From Fragum whitleyi (Eukaryota > Mollusca > Bivalvia > Cardiida > Cardiidae), in contig OX411548.1 of assembly GCA_948146395.1 (NCBI GenBank), forward strand, positions 38,014,912-38,078,911: DNA of 64,000 nucleotides. The letters are read 5' to 3'. Of this stretch, positions 24,187-34,693 are shown in pieces. Each line of letters opens with the position of its first letter. The stretch's first letter is position 1. Both the position numbers and the translations under genes were made by a program. The notes below the pieces were generated by a model. The model saw nothing but the letters and a program-made list of their open reading frames with translations. It was not told the origin of the DNA and did not search any database.

Positions 24187-25043
24187 ACTTATTTAGCCAA
24201 GTTTCCAGATTACCCATGTTCGCGAGGTCACGTTATCTTTTTAAAGAAATTAGAAATTTTCGTCTGCACCTTCTACAAGAAGTGTTATTTTTAATTTTCA
24301 TTGGCAAATCAAAAGATTATTGAATTCGAGCTTGACAAAATTACAGGTCGCTGTCCCAATTTAAAGACTGTCATACTGATATCAATTGTATTACCTGTAA
24401 CTTTGATTAAAGTAAGGTCAAATTCGTTATCTATGTCTCCTTTATCTGATAACACAACATCTTCTATCCTAGACTTACACCGCAATACCAAGTGAACTTG
24501 TTTTCAATATCATAAAACTTTACACAAAGCACAAGCAATTTATTCGTAATGTTATTTTTCTAGAAACAAGTAACATTTCCTTGCTAAACTTTCTAAATTT
24601 GTTATGGACAAGCAGAAGTCAAATAAACATATTTTACGATTTGATAATTTTATTAACAAAATCAAACAACAAAAACTTACAGACAAAATATGAGCTTCTT
24701 ATCTCTGTTAATAATCCAAAGTTCTGTCCGTATGCAAATATCTTTTCCAAAAATGTTTACAATAATCCCAATGAATTAAGTGTTTAATTATCAAATCATA
24801 TACTAACTTCACTACTTACAATTTCACATAAAACCAAATAATTCCCAAATAGACATGTAACCAGCACCGTAGAAGTTTGTCTCACAAAATCGCCATGTTC
24901 TGTCAATTTACATGCTTATATGGAAAGTCAAGAATATTCTACCACTTTCCTAAATAATTATATATTTAATTGAGTGATAAAAATAGAAACAGATATCATA
25001 CATGAATTACATGATATTTCATGTACTTACTAGAAACTTATAT
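24187..25043. other. no recognisable gene or repeat
   Basis: Overlapping frames of 60 to 68 codons on both strands at 24301-24787 have no recognisable domain. Confidence 0.4.
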
Positions 25044-25281
25044 GGGCCTGTGCTCGTGAATTCCAACTATCAAATTTGCGCAAAGCAAAGACTCTGATCA
25101 GCCTGTGCATCCGCACAGTCTGACCAGAGTTTTTACTATGCGTTTTGTAGATAGATAAGGTCTCAATATATTTTTAGACCATCAGGTATTTCTATATTTA
25201 TAGTATGAGGCTGTCTACGCTGCTCAATGTTTGCACCTTACACACATTTCAAATTGTTGGAAATGTCACGCACAGGCTCAT
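25044..25281. mobile_element. MITE, TGAGCCTGTGCGTGACATTT family, copy 2
   Basis: Right end GAAATGTCACGCACAGGCTCA. The left end is degraded to TGGGCCTGTGCTCGTGA. Internal AAAGACTCTGATCAGCCTGT, TTTGTAGATAGATAAGGTCT and CAATGTTTGCACCTTAC match copy 1. Confidence 0.9.
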
Positions 25282-26149
25282 ATCATAATATTATTTAACC
25301 TGACCAGTACATGCGCACCCTATATGAAATAATATGACAGTATTCAACCAAGCACACTCAGCCTCATAACAACGTCAATTTTTACGACGATTCGAACTCA
25401 AACCATTTAGGAATATAAGAAAAATGCCGCCCAAGGTATTTGCATTCCTGGATAGAATTGTTCGTAGTTTAATTTCCTGAGAAAGGGTTGGTAAAGAAAT
25501 TAGCATAAAAAATAGAGTCAGCGTCTCTCCTTCTTCCCGTTCCCAAATTGCTTTTCCTAATTTTCAATCCCGTTTTCTTTTGTAGTATCCAAACCTCTCA
25601 TCAATTTTGCCTATTCTGTAAACTTACCATGCGTTAATCAGCCATTTAATACAGCATTTCTTCGATTGATCAAAATTACTGCACAGTTTCAAAATTAAAG
25701 TTAAAACGACAAAGTGCATAACCACATATTTGCGTCAGGAGTTTGGTTTTGTATCTCTTTATCATGATGGTAACGTTGAGTTTTCCTTATTGATTAGCGT
25801 TATCACAACCGTTCCTTTGATCATCTTGATCATCTTGACACCGTATTCCTTTGGTTTGATTGCGTTTTTGCGACGATGGTTTAAGCTTATGAGTTCGCCC
25901 TTGAATCCTAAATCCAATTACATGTATTTCGCGTCCTCGATAGAGATGCATTAGTTTGAACCAATTGTAATTCGATAGAACAGCCTGGTTACGTAAAGTT
26001 CCTTTACCATAAACACACCCCTTCTATTACCATATCTATCATATTTAGAAAGCATGTCCTATAATGCTCGACGGTTTCGTATACCTGGAATTTCCTAAAA
26101 CATGCAACAACCTGTTATTTACAACATTTTAGCACATTTCACACCGATT
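25282..26149. other. no recognisable gene or repeat
   Basis: Nothing that can be assigned. A 74-codon hydrophobic frame at 25730-25954 has no family signature. Confidence 0.4.
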
Positions 26150-26674
26150 GAAAACAAAAGGAACGGATCAGCCTCATTTTCGATAAGAACCTTCCATGTG
26201 ACCCGACTATGATTCTGTGAAATTTCCAAAGTACCCCGAAAATATTTGTAGACTTTATCGTGTAAAGAATATATAAAACTGAAAATCCATATAGCTCCCT
26301 TTACAATATTTTCCGACGGATCAACCCCATTTTCGAAAACGAACCTTCCTTATCACCCTACAATCATCCGTTGGGGTGAAAGTTTCAAGTTGGTCCTTAT
26401 CGCGTAAGCGAGAACAAATTTAGCAAAAGTCTAAAGGCCCTCTTTTCCAACGTTTTCCAACGGATCAGTCCCATTTCCCAAAGGAACCTTCCTTTTGTCC
26501 CCACAATAATCTTGTGAAAATTTCAGGTTGATATTTGTGGACTAAATCCGTGAAAGAGAATTGTTCAAAAACAACTACATGTATATAGACAAACGGACGA
26601 ACCAACGGACGGACAGACTGACGGGAACTACGCGATCGCTATGGATCTTCTAACCTTTGGTCAGTGGAGCTAAA
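26150..26674 (+). repeat. tandem array (~148-bp unit), GTGGAGCTAAAAA terminus
   Basis: Three units, each with GGATCAGCCTCATTTTCG, GAACCTTCC and a GTGAAANTTTC block, begin near 26165, 26317 and 26462. The array ends in ACGGACGGACAGACTGACGG and CAGTGGAGCTAAAAAA. It has the same architecture as 29773-30637 and the reverse of 16470-17700. Confidence 0.75.
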
Positions 26675-27245
26675 AAATGTATTTTTCCATGATGTCTGGG
26701 AATAAGTTGAGAATCCCGTTTAATGAGACAAGGCGGTACAAGTAACGATACAAGTCTTAATACCACGGGGGTAATGACCATAACCGGAGCCACCGGCTCC
26801 GCCTTCAAAATCATGTGTAGAACTTCCGCACCACGTGTGGCTCCGATTATGTAGATGTAAGCAATTCATTTTTTTTTTAATGAAAAATGGGGTAGAGAGT
26901 CGGTATTTCCTCATTTATATCATATTGCATTCATTAATCATAAGAAAAGTCGAATGCTATTCGACCAGTTATACATTTTGCAACGTAAACGTACTAAAAA
27001 ATGTAAGAACGCTCGTTGGTTTTTGTTAAAAATGATTTCTTCTGGGAGCAGTCTTGAGAAGTCTTGAGCCAGGAATGTCAAAACACGTGGTTTTTACCTT
27101 CAAAATGCATCATTCTGAACAGAATTGATAACGCAGACCAATGATTTCTATGTACAGGACTTAAGCAAAACAACCACAATACTCTAACCCAATGTACCTT
27201 TCTTCAATATGATATAGATTAAAGAAAATAGTTTGGTTCCGATTA

Positions 27246-27431
27246 TGTGGAGACTGACTAAGGGCGACTATTTTCGCACCTGGACCATTTTCTGAATCTT
27301 GTATGATCATTCTACATTCCTGTATAGGAATTTTTGACATGCAACCACTGGTTGGCCTATACTGGAACACATTTTTTCATAATTTTACGTTACGGAGTTC
27401 CGTGATGGTCCCTTTTCGAGTGACGGGTCAC
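27246..27431 (-). mobile_element. MITE, GACCCGTCACGCG family (D), truncated
   Basis: The right terminus, GGTCCCTTTTCGAGTGACGG followed by GTCAC, and GACTAAGGGCGACTATTTTC are family blocks. The left terminus is absent. Confidence 0.75.
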
Positions 27432-27714
27432 ATATATCTTCCGTCGAATGACTATTGCAAATACTTTAATAAGGGGATCAAACTAAAAGTAAGCAGTTGA
27501 TATCTTGTTGACATATATTCTGATATTCAGTATCCCAAAAGCTATTTGATATAAAAAAGAGGAACATGTATCTGTATGAAATGAATACCTTGACATTGTT
27601 GCAAAAGAAATTCAGTTTCTTAGAAAAGTCAATTAAGAAATAGAGGTATCCCAAAATATACTTTTACATATTTATGCATATATACAACAATTTGGCTCAA
27701 TCTTGCTAGAATAC

Positions 27715-27805
27715 GTGTAACGCTAATCCCCGCTTAGATTGGTCTATGACGCTTTTGGCTGTCAATCAGGGTGCCGTGAGTTTGAGCACCGTCTCGCCCA
27801 ACTCT
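27715..27805 (+). repeat. tRNA-Asp-like SINE head or tRNA pseudogene
   Basis: TTGGTCTATGACGC fits a D-arm/A box. TTTGG-CTGTCAA-TCAGG can form an anticodon arm, using wobble pairs, with anticodon GTC. GTGAGTTTGAGCAC fits a degraded T-arm/B box with an 8-nt loop. The acceptor stem is not convincing, so it is read as SINE-derived and not as a functional tRNA gene. Confidence 0.45.
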
Positions 27806-27884
27806 TATCCGACATTTGACAAAAGTCATTGTTACTTGTCTCCCGTCATTTGTAAATTCAAGGACATAGTTTTGCAGCAATTTA

Positions 27885-28200
27885 TTTACGCAGCGCTGGA
27901 CTGAGCAGATAAATAGTGATTTAGGTACATCTGGTAAAGGAAACGAGTTTGGAACGTATAAAATGTTAAAATCAGAATTTGGAGTAGAGCAATATTGTCA
28001 AGCTATTTTGCCTTCTTTCATAGAAGCGCTATCAGTAAATTCAGATGTGGTGTTGCATCAGTAAGAATTTCAGATATGAAAACTTAGATACTTGTGAACG
28101 TTTGTGTCTATTTTGTTCAGACAAATCAGTAGAAAGTGAGCCACATGTTTAAGTAGATTGTAAGGCCTCTCAGGAATTAAGGCTAGAATAAGTTTTCATG
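27885..28200 (+). pseudogene. degenerate LINE reverse-transcriptase C-terminal fragment
   Basis: Across two plus-strand frames one can follow the C-terminal region typical of non-LTR retrotransposon ORF2 proteins. QRWTEQINSDLGTS is followed by TYKMLKSEFGVEQYC. A frame change leads to SKFRCGVASVRI and YENLDT, and then to a CERLCLFC...ESEPHV zinc-knuckle-like segment. The frame change near 28040 and in-frame stops near 28063 and 28150 show that it is dead. No RT catalytic domain remains upstream. It is a relic of a once-mobile element. Confidence 0.72.
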
Positions 28201-28249
28201 TATGTACATGGATGAGACTCAAATAAAGTATTAATACCCATTCTCTGTA

Positions 28250-29700
28250 ACGACTTAAACAATTTTGGCACACATGGTCTCCGATTTCGATGAAATTTCA
28301 CAGGAAGGGACTAATGATAAGAGAAGAAATTGACAAAAATGTTTTCAGATCATCTGGTTACCATGGCAACGGCCTTCAAAGCACGGATATTTGCAAAATT
28401 TTGCTTTTATGAAACTATATAATTTAGTCTTTATATGAAGATAGTGGTTGATTTTGTATGTATTGGATAGACTAGGACCTAAAATTTTGAACTAGATCTT
28501 TTGTTGTGTCAGTTAGTGTCGAAAAGGTTGGTTTCCACGACAACAATTGTGGCTTATGCCTGGCATTTGATATGTAGATAGTATTAATTATATTAAAGGG
28601 GTAAATAAGATAAAAATTATTTTTATGTTGCGTACACTGGTTACCTTGACAACGGTAACTATGGCTCATAATATGGCTGCTCTTGTTATTTCTGAGTTAT
28701 TTTTCAAAATTTTTGCAGCATGATGTACCGATGATGATAATTGGGACAAAAAACGCTCTTTCAAAAAATCGCAAAAAATCATAGGGCATTTTTTATACCA
28801 TGGTAACCATGTTTATTATTTTTTCTAAATCAGTTATTTTCAGTCCATGAAGGTTTACATGTGATAAGAAAAAAAGATCCAATAAATCTCTATCAAAATA
28901 CAAGAAAAAAGAACAAAAATTGTTATAGTTGCCATGTTAATTTGCCGATACAATTCAAAATTAGGCATTTTGGGGGTGATTTTGCAGCTTTTTTCCTGAA
29001 AAAAATGAAACCGGTTTACACAACTATTTTGAAATATAAGTTAGAGGAATGTTTGAACTTTATTTTAGATTAAAATATATATTCCGGTTGCTTAGCGTTG
29101 GATACCCGAGTCTAAGGACTAAAAATGCTTTTGTCCATTTCTACTTAATTGTTCCTATAACAACAGGCTATTTTCTGCAAGTTTTTTTTTTAAAATCTTA
29201 TACATCTCAAAAGGTCTCTTTAAGCAATTTTAAAGATTATCATAACATTGAATTGGAGTTCAATTATCTAGTCAATTGAGGACTCAAAAGATGTTCTGAA
29301 ATTGCCTTCATTTAAGGGATATGAATTTACGTTGCCATAGCAACGAACACAAAAGTTATCATAATGTGAATGTTAATGTGGTAGTTCCTTTTAAAACGGA
29401 AAACATTGTCTGTATTTTGTCATTACGTTTGAAAAATGCAAAAGTCAATATTTTGGTAGGGTATGTGTGTTGTTGCTATGGAAACTTAAGTAACTTAAGT
29501 AGGCGAAAAAATATTATTCATTTATTTGAGAGAACCATGATGGGGTAATTATATCTTGTGTGTTTTTTATTTGAGTTTGTGCTGCAAAGCTGATACTATG
29601 ACTTTAAAAACTCGCAAAAGGAACCCTTTCAATCTTTAACGACTGTTTCCATGGCAACCAGACGTGATTTCAAGATCTTTTTAAATCTAAATTTTAATTT
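28250..29700. repeat. diverged region with recurrent X-box-like palindromes
   Basis: Palindromic GTTNCC-N(0-3)-RGNAAC motifs recur at 28357-28370 (GTTACCATGGCAAC), 28640-28653, 28796-28809, 29331-29344 (GTTGCCATAGCAAC), 29472-29485 (GTTGCTATGGAAAC) and 29645-29658 (GTTTCCATGGCAAC). They are separated by similar T-rich text such as TTTTCAAAATTTTTGCA. It is probably an old tandem or interspersed repeat whose unit carries the motif. No coding sequence is recognised. Confidence 0.5.
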
Positions 29701-29772
29701 TTGGTCAGCCCTAGCCTCATGTTTAAATTTAATCAAAATTTGAGACATAGTGTGCCTCACCGCCTATTTAAC

Positions 29773-30637
29773 TAGAAAGCCATGAATGGCTTGTGTCGCT
29801 CCACAGGCTTAAAATTCTTGTAAAACAAATAAATGTTTTGAATAGATTTTTAGATATTTGGGGTTCGACTGATTTTGAAAATGATTTTCAAAGTTTCAAC
29901 TATATAACAAATAGAAAAATGACCTCCACTCTTAAAGGACATATTTTTCATCAAATTAAAATAATTTTTTGCTGCATGATAATGGGTCACCCAAAGATCA
30001 TACCAAAAATGTTTGATTGATATCTATCAGTTATATTCTGAGAAAATGATTTTCATAGTTTCCACTGTTTAACATATTGAGAAATGACCTCCGCCCATAA
30101 AATACATAATTTTCATCCAATCAAAATAATTTTTGGTACACTGATAAAAGGTCACTCAAGGATCATTCCAGTAAAATTTGGTTGATATCCATCAGTTACA
30201 TTCTGAGAAAATGTTTTTCAAAGTTTCGACTATATAACATATAGAGAATTGACCTCCGCACATAAAATGCATATTTTCCATCCGATCAAATGATTTTTGT
30301 AGACTGATAAAGGGTCACCCAAGGATAATTCATTTAAAATTTGATTGGTATCCATTGATTAGAATCTGAGGAAACTCACTTTTTACCATATTGGGAAATT
30401 AGCTACGCCCATTAAATCCATGTTTTTCATTGGATCAACATTTCTTGAACAACTTTGAAAAAGGGTCATCTAAGGATCATTCCTGTGAAGTTTGGTTGAA
30501 ATTCACCCAGTAGTTTCTGATGAGAAGTTTTTTAAAGAAAAGTTTACGACCGGACGCACACACGCACGGACGGACGGACGCACGACGGACACAACGCCAT
30601 GACAATAGCCCCAGTGGCTTTCAGCCAGTGGAGCTAA
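29773..30637 (+). repeat. tandem array (~165-bp unit), CAGTGGAGCTAAAAA terminus
   Basis: It begins AACTAGAAAGCCATGAATGG and GTCGCTCCACAGGCTT. Units carry AAATGACCTCCGCCCAT, AAGGATCATTCC and CAGTTACATTCTGAGAAAAT, with unit starts near 29920, 30088 and 30251. The array ends CACGGACGGACGGACGC and the hairpin AGTGGCTTTCAGCCAGT, then GGAGCTAAAAA. Minus-strand relatives lie at 35821-36475 and 51930-52210. Confidence 0.85.
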
Positions 30638-30884
30638 AAATGTAAGTGCTTACAGAGATTTGCTTTTTTAAATCAAAGTACTGAAAGTAGTGATAAGTTG
30701 GAATGCGTTCAAGAGACGGTGACCTCAATCCACTATCGAAGCTCACGCCTCCCGCCCACCACAGGTGATCACATAATACATCTCGTCTTTTGACGGGCGT
30801 ATATAAATCAATGTATTTCAACAACGAGAGACGCTTAAACCCCTGATTCGCTATACTGGCCTGCAACTGATGGAAGAACAATGA

Positions 30885-32060
30885 TAACAAGAGGGTCAAA
30901 ATGGTCCTAAACCGCTGTTTTGAATCCGATTTGTCCAGTGGGTCTCATCCAAGAAACTTTCTGGCAAAGTTTCATTCAAATTTGCCTAATTGTTGTAAGG
31001 AAATTTAATTCGAAGAATCAACAGTGATTATAGACCCTGCCCACCCACTATTTACTGAGGAGACTCAAAATTAGCCATACCCTGCCACGCCCATATTCAT
31101 GGGCTAATAAAAACTTTGCAAACAAATTTTGAAGATGGTCTCCAAAGGAAAATTCTGATAAGGTTTCATTGAAATCGGCCAAGTGGTTCAGGAGGAGATG
31201 TCGTTTAGAGGTCCTGGGCTTAAATAAGTCCCGCCCTGCAACATCAATATTTATGAACCAATCAAAATTTCGTGAACAATTTGCCAAAAGCGCTACCCAA
31301 GGAACATTGACAGACATTGGCCCAGTGGTTCAGGAAGATATTTCATTCAAATATTTCTGGCTCAAAATTGGGCCCGCCCTGCCTCGTCAATATTTATGGG
31401 CCAATCAAAATTTTGCAAACAATTTTCAAAGAGGGTCACCCTAGGAACATTCTGGAAATGTTTCATTGAAATAGGCCCAGTGGTTCAGGAAGATATGTTG
31501 TTCAAAGATTTCAGGATCAAATAAGCCCCGCTTAGCGACGCGCATATTAATAGGCCATTCTCAATTTCACGAACAATAATCAAAAAGGGTCACCCCAGGA
31601 ATATTCTGGCAAAGTTTCATTGAAATCGGCTTAGTGGTTCAGAAGGAGATGCCGTTCAAAGATTTCTGGCTCAAAATAAGACCCGCCCTACCACGCCCAT
31701 ATTTGGGGATTATCAGAATTTAGCGAAGATTTTTTGAAAAGGGTCACCCAGAGAACATTCTGGTAAAGTTTCATTGAAATCGGCCCAGTGGTTCAGGAGG
31801 AGATGTCGTTCAAAGATTTCTGGCTCAAAATAAGCCCCGCCCTACCACGCCCATATTTGTGGATTATCAAAATTTAGCGAAGAATTTTTGAAGAAGGTCA
31901 TCCAGGGAACATTCTGTCAAAATTTTATTGAAATCGGCCCAGCAGTTAAGGAAAAGAAAAAGTTTTAAGAAAGTTGACGACACACGACGGACGACGGACG
32001 TCGGAGTCAGGGTGATCCGAAAAGCTCCCCTTGAGCACGTTGAGATCAGGTGAGCTAAAA
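30885..32060 (+). repeat. tandem array (~153-bp unit), GGTGAGCTAAAAA terminus
   Basis: About seven units contain TTTCATTGAAATCGGCCCAG, TGGTTCAGGAGGAGATG, TCAAAGATTTCTGGCTCAAA and CCCGCCCTACCACGCCCATA. They recur near 31020, 31166, 31310, 31461, 31617, 31770 and 31927. The terminus has CGACGGACGACGGACGTCGG, a degraded hairpin (CTCCCCTTGAGCACGTTGAG) and CAGGTGAGCTAAAAA. Frames of about 90 codons here come from the repeat. Confidence 0.88.
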
Positions 32061-32299
32061 AGGAAGAAAATGATATGGACCATACAGCCGACTAATGGAC
32101 GCAGAGGCGGACACTTATAAATACACCCAAAACAGTTTCTATGTCATTTTTCAAATGACTTCTGCTCCATTTGATTTATCAATTACATTTTTAATTAGAA
32201 TTATCGCAAAGTGGACCTCAACAAGCGCTTTGTCCTTGATGAAAAGCTTTTTTCGCAGGCAAGTCTTTTACTTCATGAATTGGAATCGCAAGTCAATTC

Positions 32300-32640
32300 T
32301 TGGACGAAGTTCAATTATAACTTCGACCTTCGTGACTCCAAAATTTGGTACTTTCTTGGGTAATTGACAACATTTGTGTCAAGTTTTATGATTTGGGTCA
32401 ATTGGTTGTTCAGTTAGAGTGGAAGCTGTTTACAGTTCAAAGTTACTTATGACCGTGACATGTATGACCCCGAAACAATAGGATATTTCTTTGGGTCATG
32501 GGCAATATTTTTGTAAAGTTTCGTTATTGCAGGTCAATTGCTTCTCCGTTTAGCTAGCGGAAAGCAAAAGGTCAATGGACTGACAGACAGACATGATAAA
32601 ATCAATATGTGCTCCTCTACTTCTGAGTTGGGGGTTTAGT
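32300..32640 (+). repeat. short two-unit array ending in GACAGACAGAC
   Basis: Two related units of about 130 bp (TATGACCCCGAAACAATAGG against TGACTCCAAAATTTGGTAC; TTGGGTCAATTG...TTCAGTTAG against CAGGTCAATTGCTTCTCCGT) are followed by GACTGACAGACAGACATG and a CTCCTCTACTTCTGAG end. It has the same general design as the other arrays in the window, in a different sequence family. Confidence 0.6.
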
Positions 32641-33076
32641 TAATAACATCGTAATATTGATAAGGTGAACGATTTTGGAATGTTTTAGGAATAATGTTGA
32701 ATGAGTGAGCGGAGCGAGTTTTGAGTGAAATTTCAAAAAGGGAATTCAATGTCGCTTATTTTGTTCAAAATTGAACAAAATTAGCGATATGTAAAACCTC
32801 TATTTAATAAAAAATGCATGAAAGTTCCACCAATAGCTTTATATTTCGCCAAGAACCAATCAGACGCTTTAAATTTCAAATATGTCCGTGAAATCGCGAT
32901 TTGGTTCTAAAATGCTTTATTCCTTTTGAATGTACAAGTTGATCTTATTCATTGAGTCATTTTGAGAGTTTTGAATGGTTTGAGTGTGTGTTTGAAATGA
33001 ATGAAGGGGGCGCTGAGTGAGCGATTAAGAATGTTTTTGATTGAGGTGAATGTCAATTTCACGATGTAAATAACTG
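32638..33076. mobile_element. MITE, CAGTTAACTACATCG-TIR family, copy A
   Basis: Left AGTTAATAACATCGTAAT, right ATTTCACGATGTAAATAACTG. It shares GGTGAACGATTTTGGAATG, GAGCGGAGCGAGTTTTGAGT, the internal inverted TTTTGTTCAAAATTGAACAA core and GTGAGCGATTAAGAATG with copies B (56961) and C (60694). It is non-coding, about 439 bp. Confidence 0.87.
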
Positions 33077-33491
33077 TATGATGGTGCTCTTAAACGTGTT
33101 GATGTGCAAGAATGTGAAGAAAACAAGTTGAACTAGTAGGTCTGTTTCAAATGGCAAGTTGTTTTGGTGATGGAATGCAATTGGGCAGAGATATTCATAA
33201 TTACATTAAAGATGTGGTGGCCAGGATTGTATTTGATGACTTTTGGGCTTTGACAATGAAACATTCATGAAGATAACTGCAATATGACGGAAAACAAACG
33301 ACAGTATGTTGCAAAAATATTTATTAACTTTAAAAGTGTATCTTCACTTTAAGAAAAACTAAAGATTTTTTATGTCGTAACTGTAGACAGAAATGTACAA
33401 TATAACAATTTGTCATAAGTTAAATGTGTGATAAGGTCGTTCAGAAAGAGAAACTATACCTTTAAAAGAACCTATAACACAATTCTACGAA

Positions 33492-33613
33492 AAGAGGTTG
33501 CGACATTACCAAATAAGCAGATCACGTAATTGGCCTGTGCTATTGCCACAATACTGAGAAACCAGATCGCGACATTGCCAAATAAGCAGATCACGTGATT
33601 GGCTTGTGCTATT
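33492..33613. repeat. ~68-bp tandem duplication
   Basis: Two adjacent units carry GCGACATTACCAAATAAGCA, GATCACGTAATTGGCCTGTG and CTATT. The second unit differs by a handful of substitutions. Confidence 0.9.
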
Positions 33614-34039
33614 TCAATAGCTGACCTTATTTGACTTGACTTATCACATGATTTCCAAATATAGTAATGTAAACATGTGATACTAGTAATTCGTACGCAA
33701 ATTTCAATAAATATCGTTTAAATCATGAATTAGCTTGTTAATAATGTACATGAAGTGATAGTTGTGTAATTGTACAGGATTATTTCCTTTTGATGAAATA
33801 AACTGTATATCTATGTCAAGTTGAGATATAAGAAATAGGCTGAAGTGTATTCACATCCTGTTCACGTGATGTGTGTTCTCAAAAAACCCGAAATGAATTT
33901 ATGCTGTGTTCATTTTGCGGTTTTGTTAAATCGGAGTTGGAATTGCTCCGCATTCCAACTTAAAATTCTTAAATCTTTGCCTCCTATCAATGGGCAAAAG
34001 GTAATCATTACGCCCATTTGTGTTAAGCGCTCGTTGTGG

Positions 34040-34145
34040 CCTCGGTTTAATGGTCTGACAAATAACAGGGTGCCACGGGAAGGTGCACCGGTCTTAGCTT
34101 AAAATTGAAACACTATTCAAAGCAACATTAAACCACAAACAATCA
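34040..34145 (+). repeat. SINE tail fragment
   Basis: It ends AACATTAAACCACAAACAAT, a variant of the GCGTTAAACCCCA(A/T)TCAAAC tail seen at 10140 and 11885. A weak tRNA-like segment, GTGGCCTCGGTTTAATGG, lies just upstream. Confidence 0.45.
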
Positions 34146-34693
34146 ACTCGCAAATTGTTTTTGGTAACAAAACTAACCAGTAAAAACGCCTGAGTCTGAA
34201 AAATTATAGCAGAGGTAACTCATACTTACAGTAATACGAAAACGAGCCCATGCGTGATGTTAGAGTCCCCCTCGTTAATTATACGGAATATACCTAGGAA
34301 ATAATAAGGGTGCAGACACGCAAGCGCGTTATTAATCGCACGTAGGTTTATATGACGTCACAAACATAATTGAAGGTGACGTTGCGTAAAGCAAAATGAA
34401 CGAAAGGTTAAAATTGGGCAGATTATGATTTGAAAACAAAACGCAGTGTTTAGCTGCGTTTTGTTTCAAATTATAACAATCCAAAAACATCTCCAGAGAC
34501 GATAGGAAAGCATCGAAGGATTTTTTTCTTATGGCGTACCGACCAAAGTACCAACAGAAGCCGGATCACTAAAAATGACCCGAACATGCAAATCTACTAT
34601 ACTAATGTCTGAAGTACTTTCGTAGTTTACGGATAAGCATTAGCGATGTTCTGAATGCAATTGAGCACGTGCACGATACGTAAAATGATTGGC

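Noticed and set aside
24301..24495. Overlapping 60- to 64-codon frames on both strands as an exon
   Set aside because: Neither strand shows conserved motifs or convincing splice signals. Mutual overlap suggests a stop-poor stretch.
30885..32060. Tandem units as a CRISPR array
   Set aside because: The units are about 153 bp, diverged along their whole length, without short identical repeats and unique spacers, and the DNA is eukaryotic.
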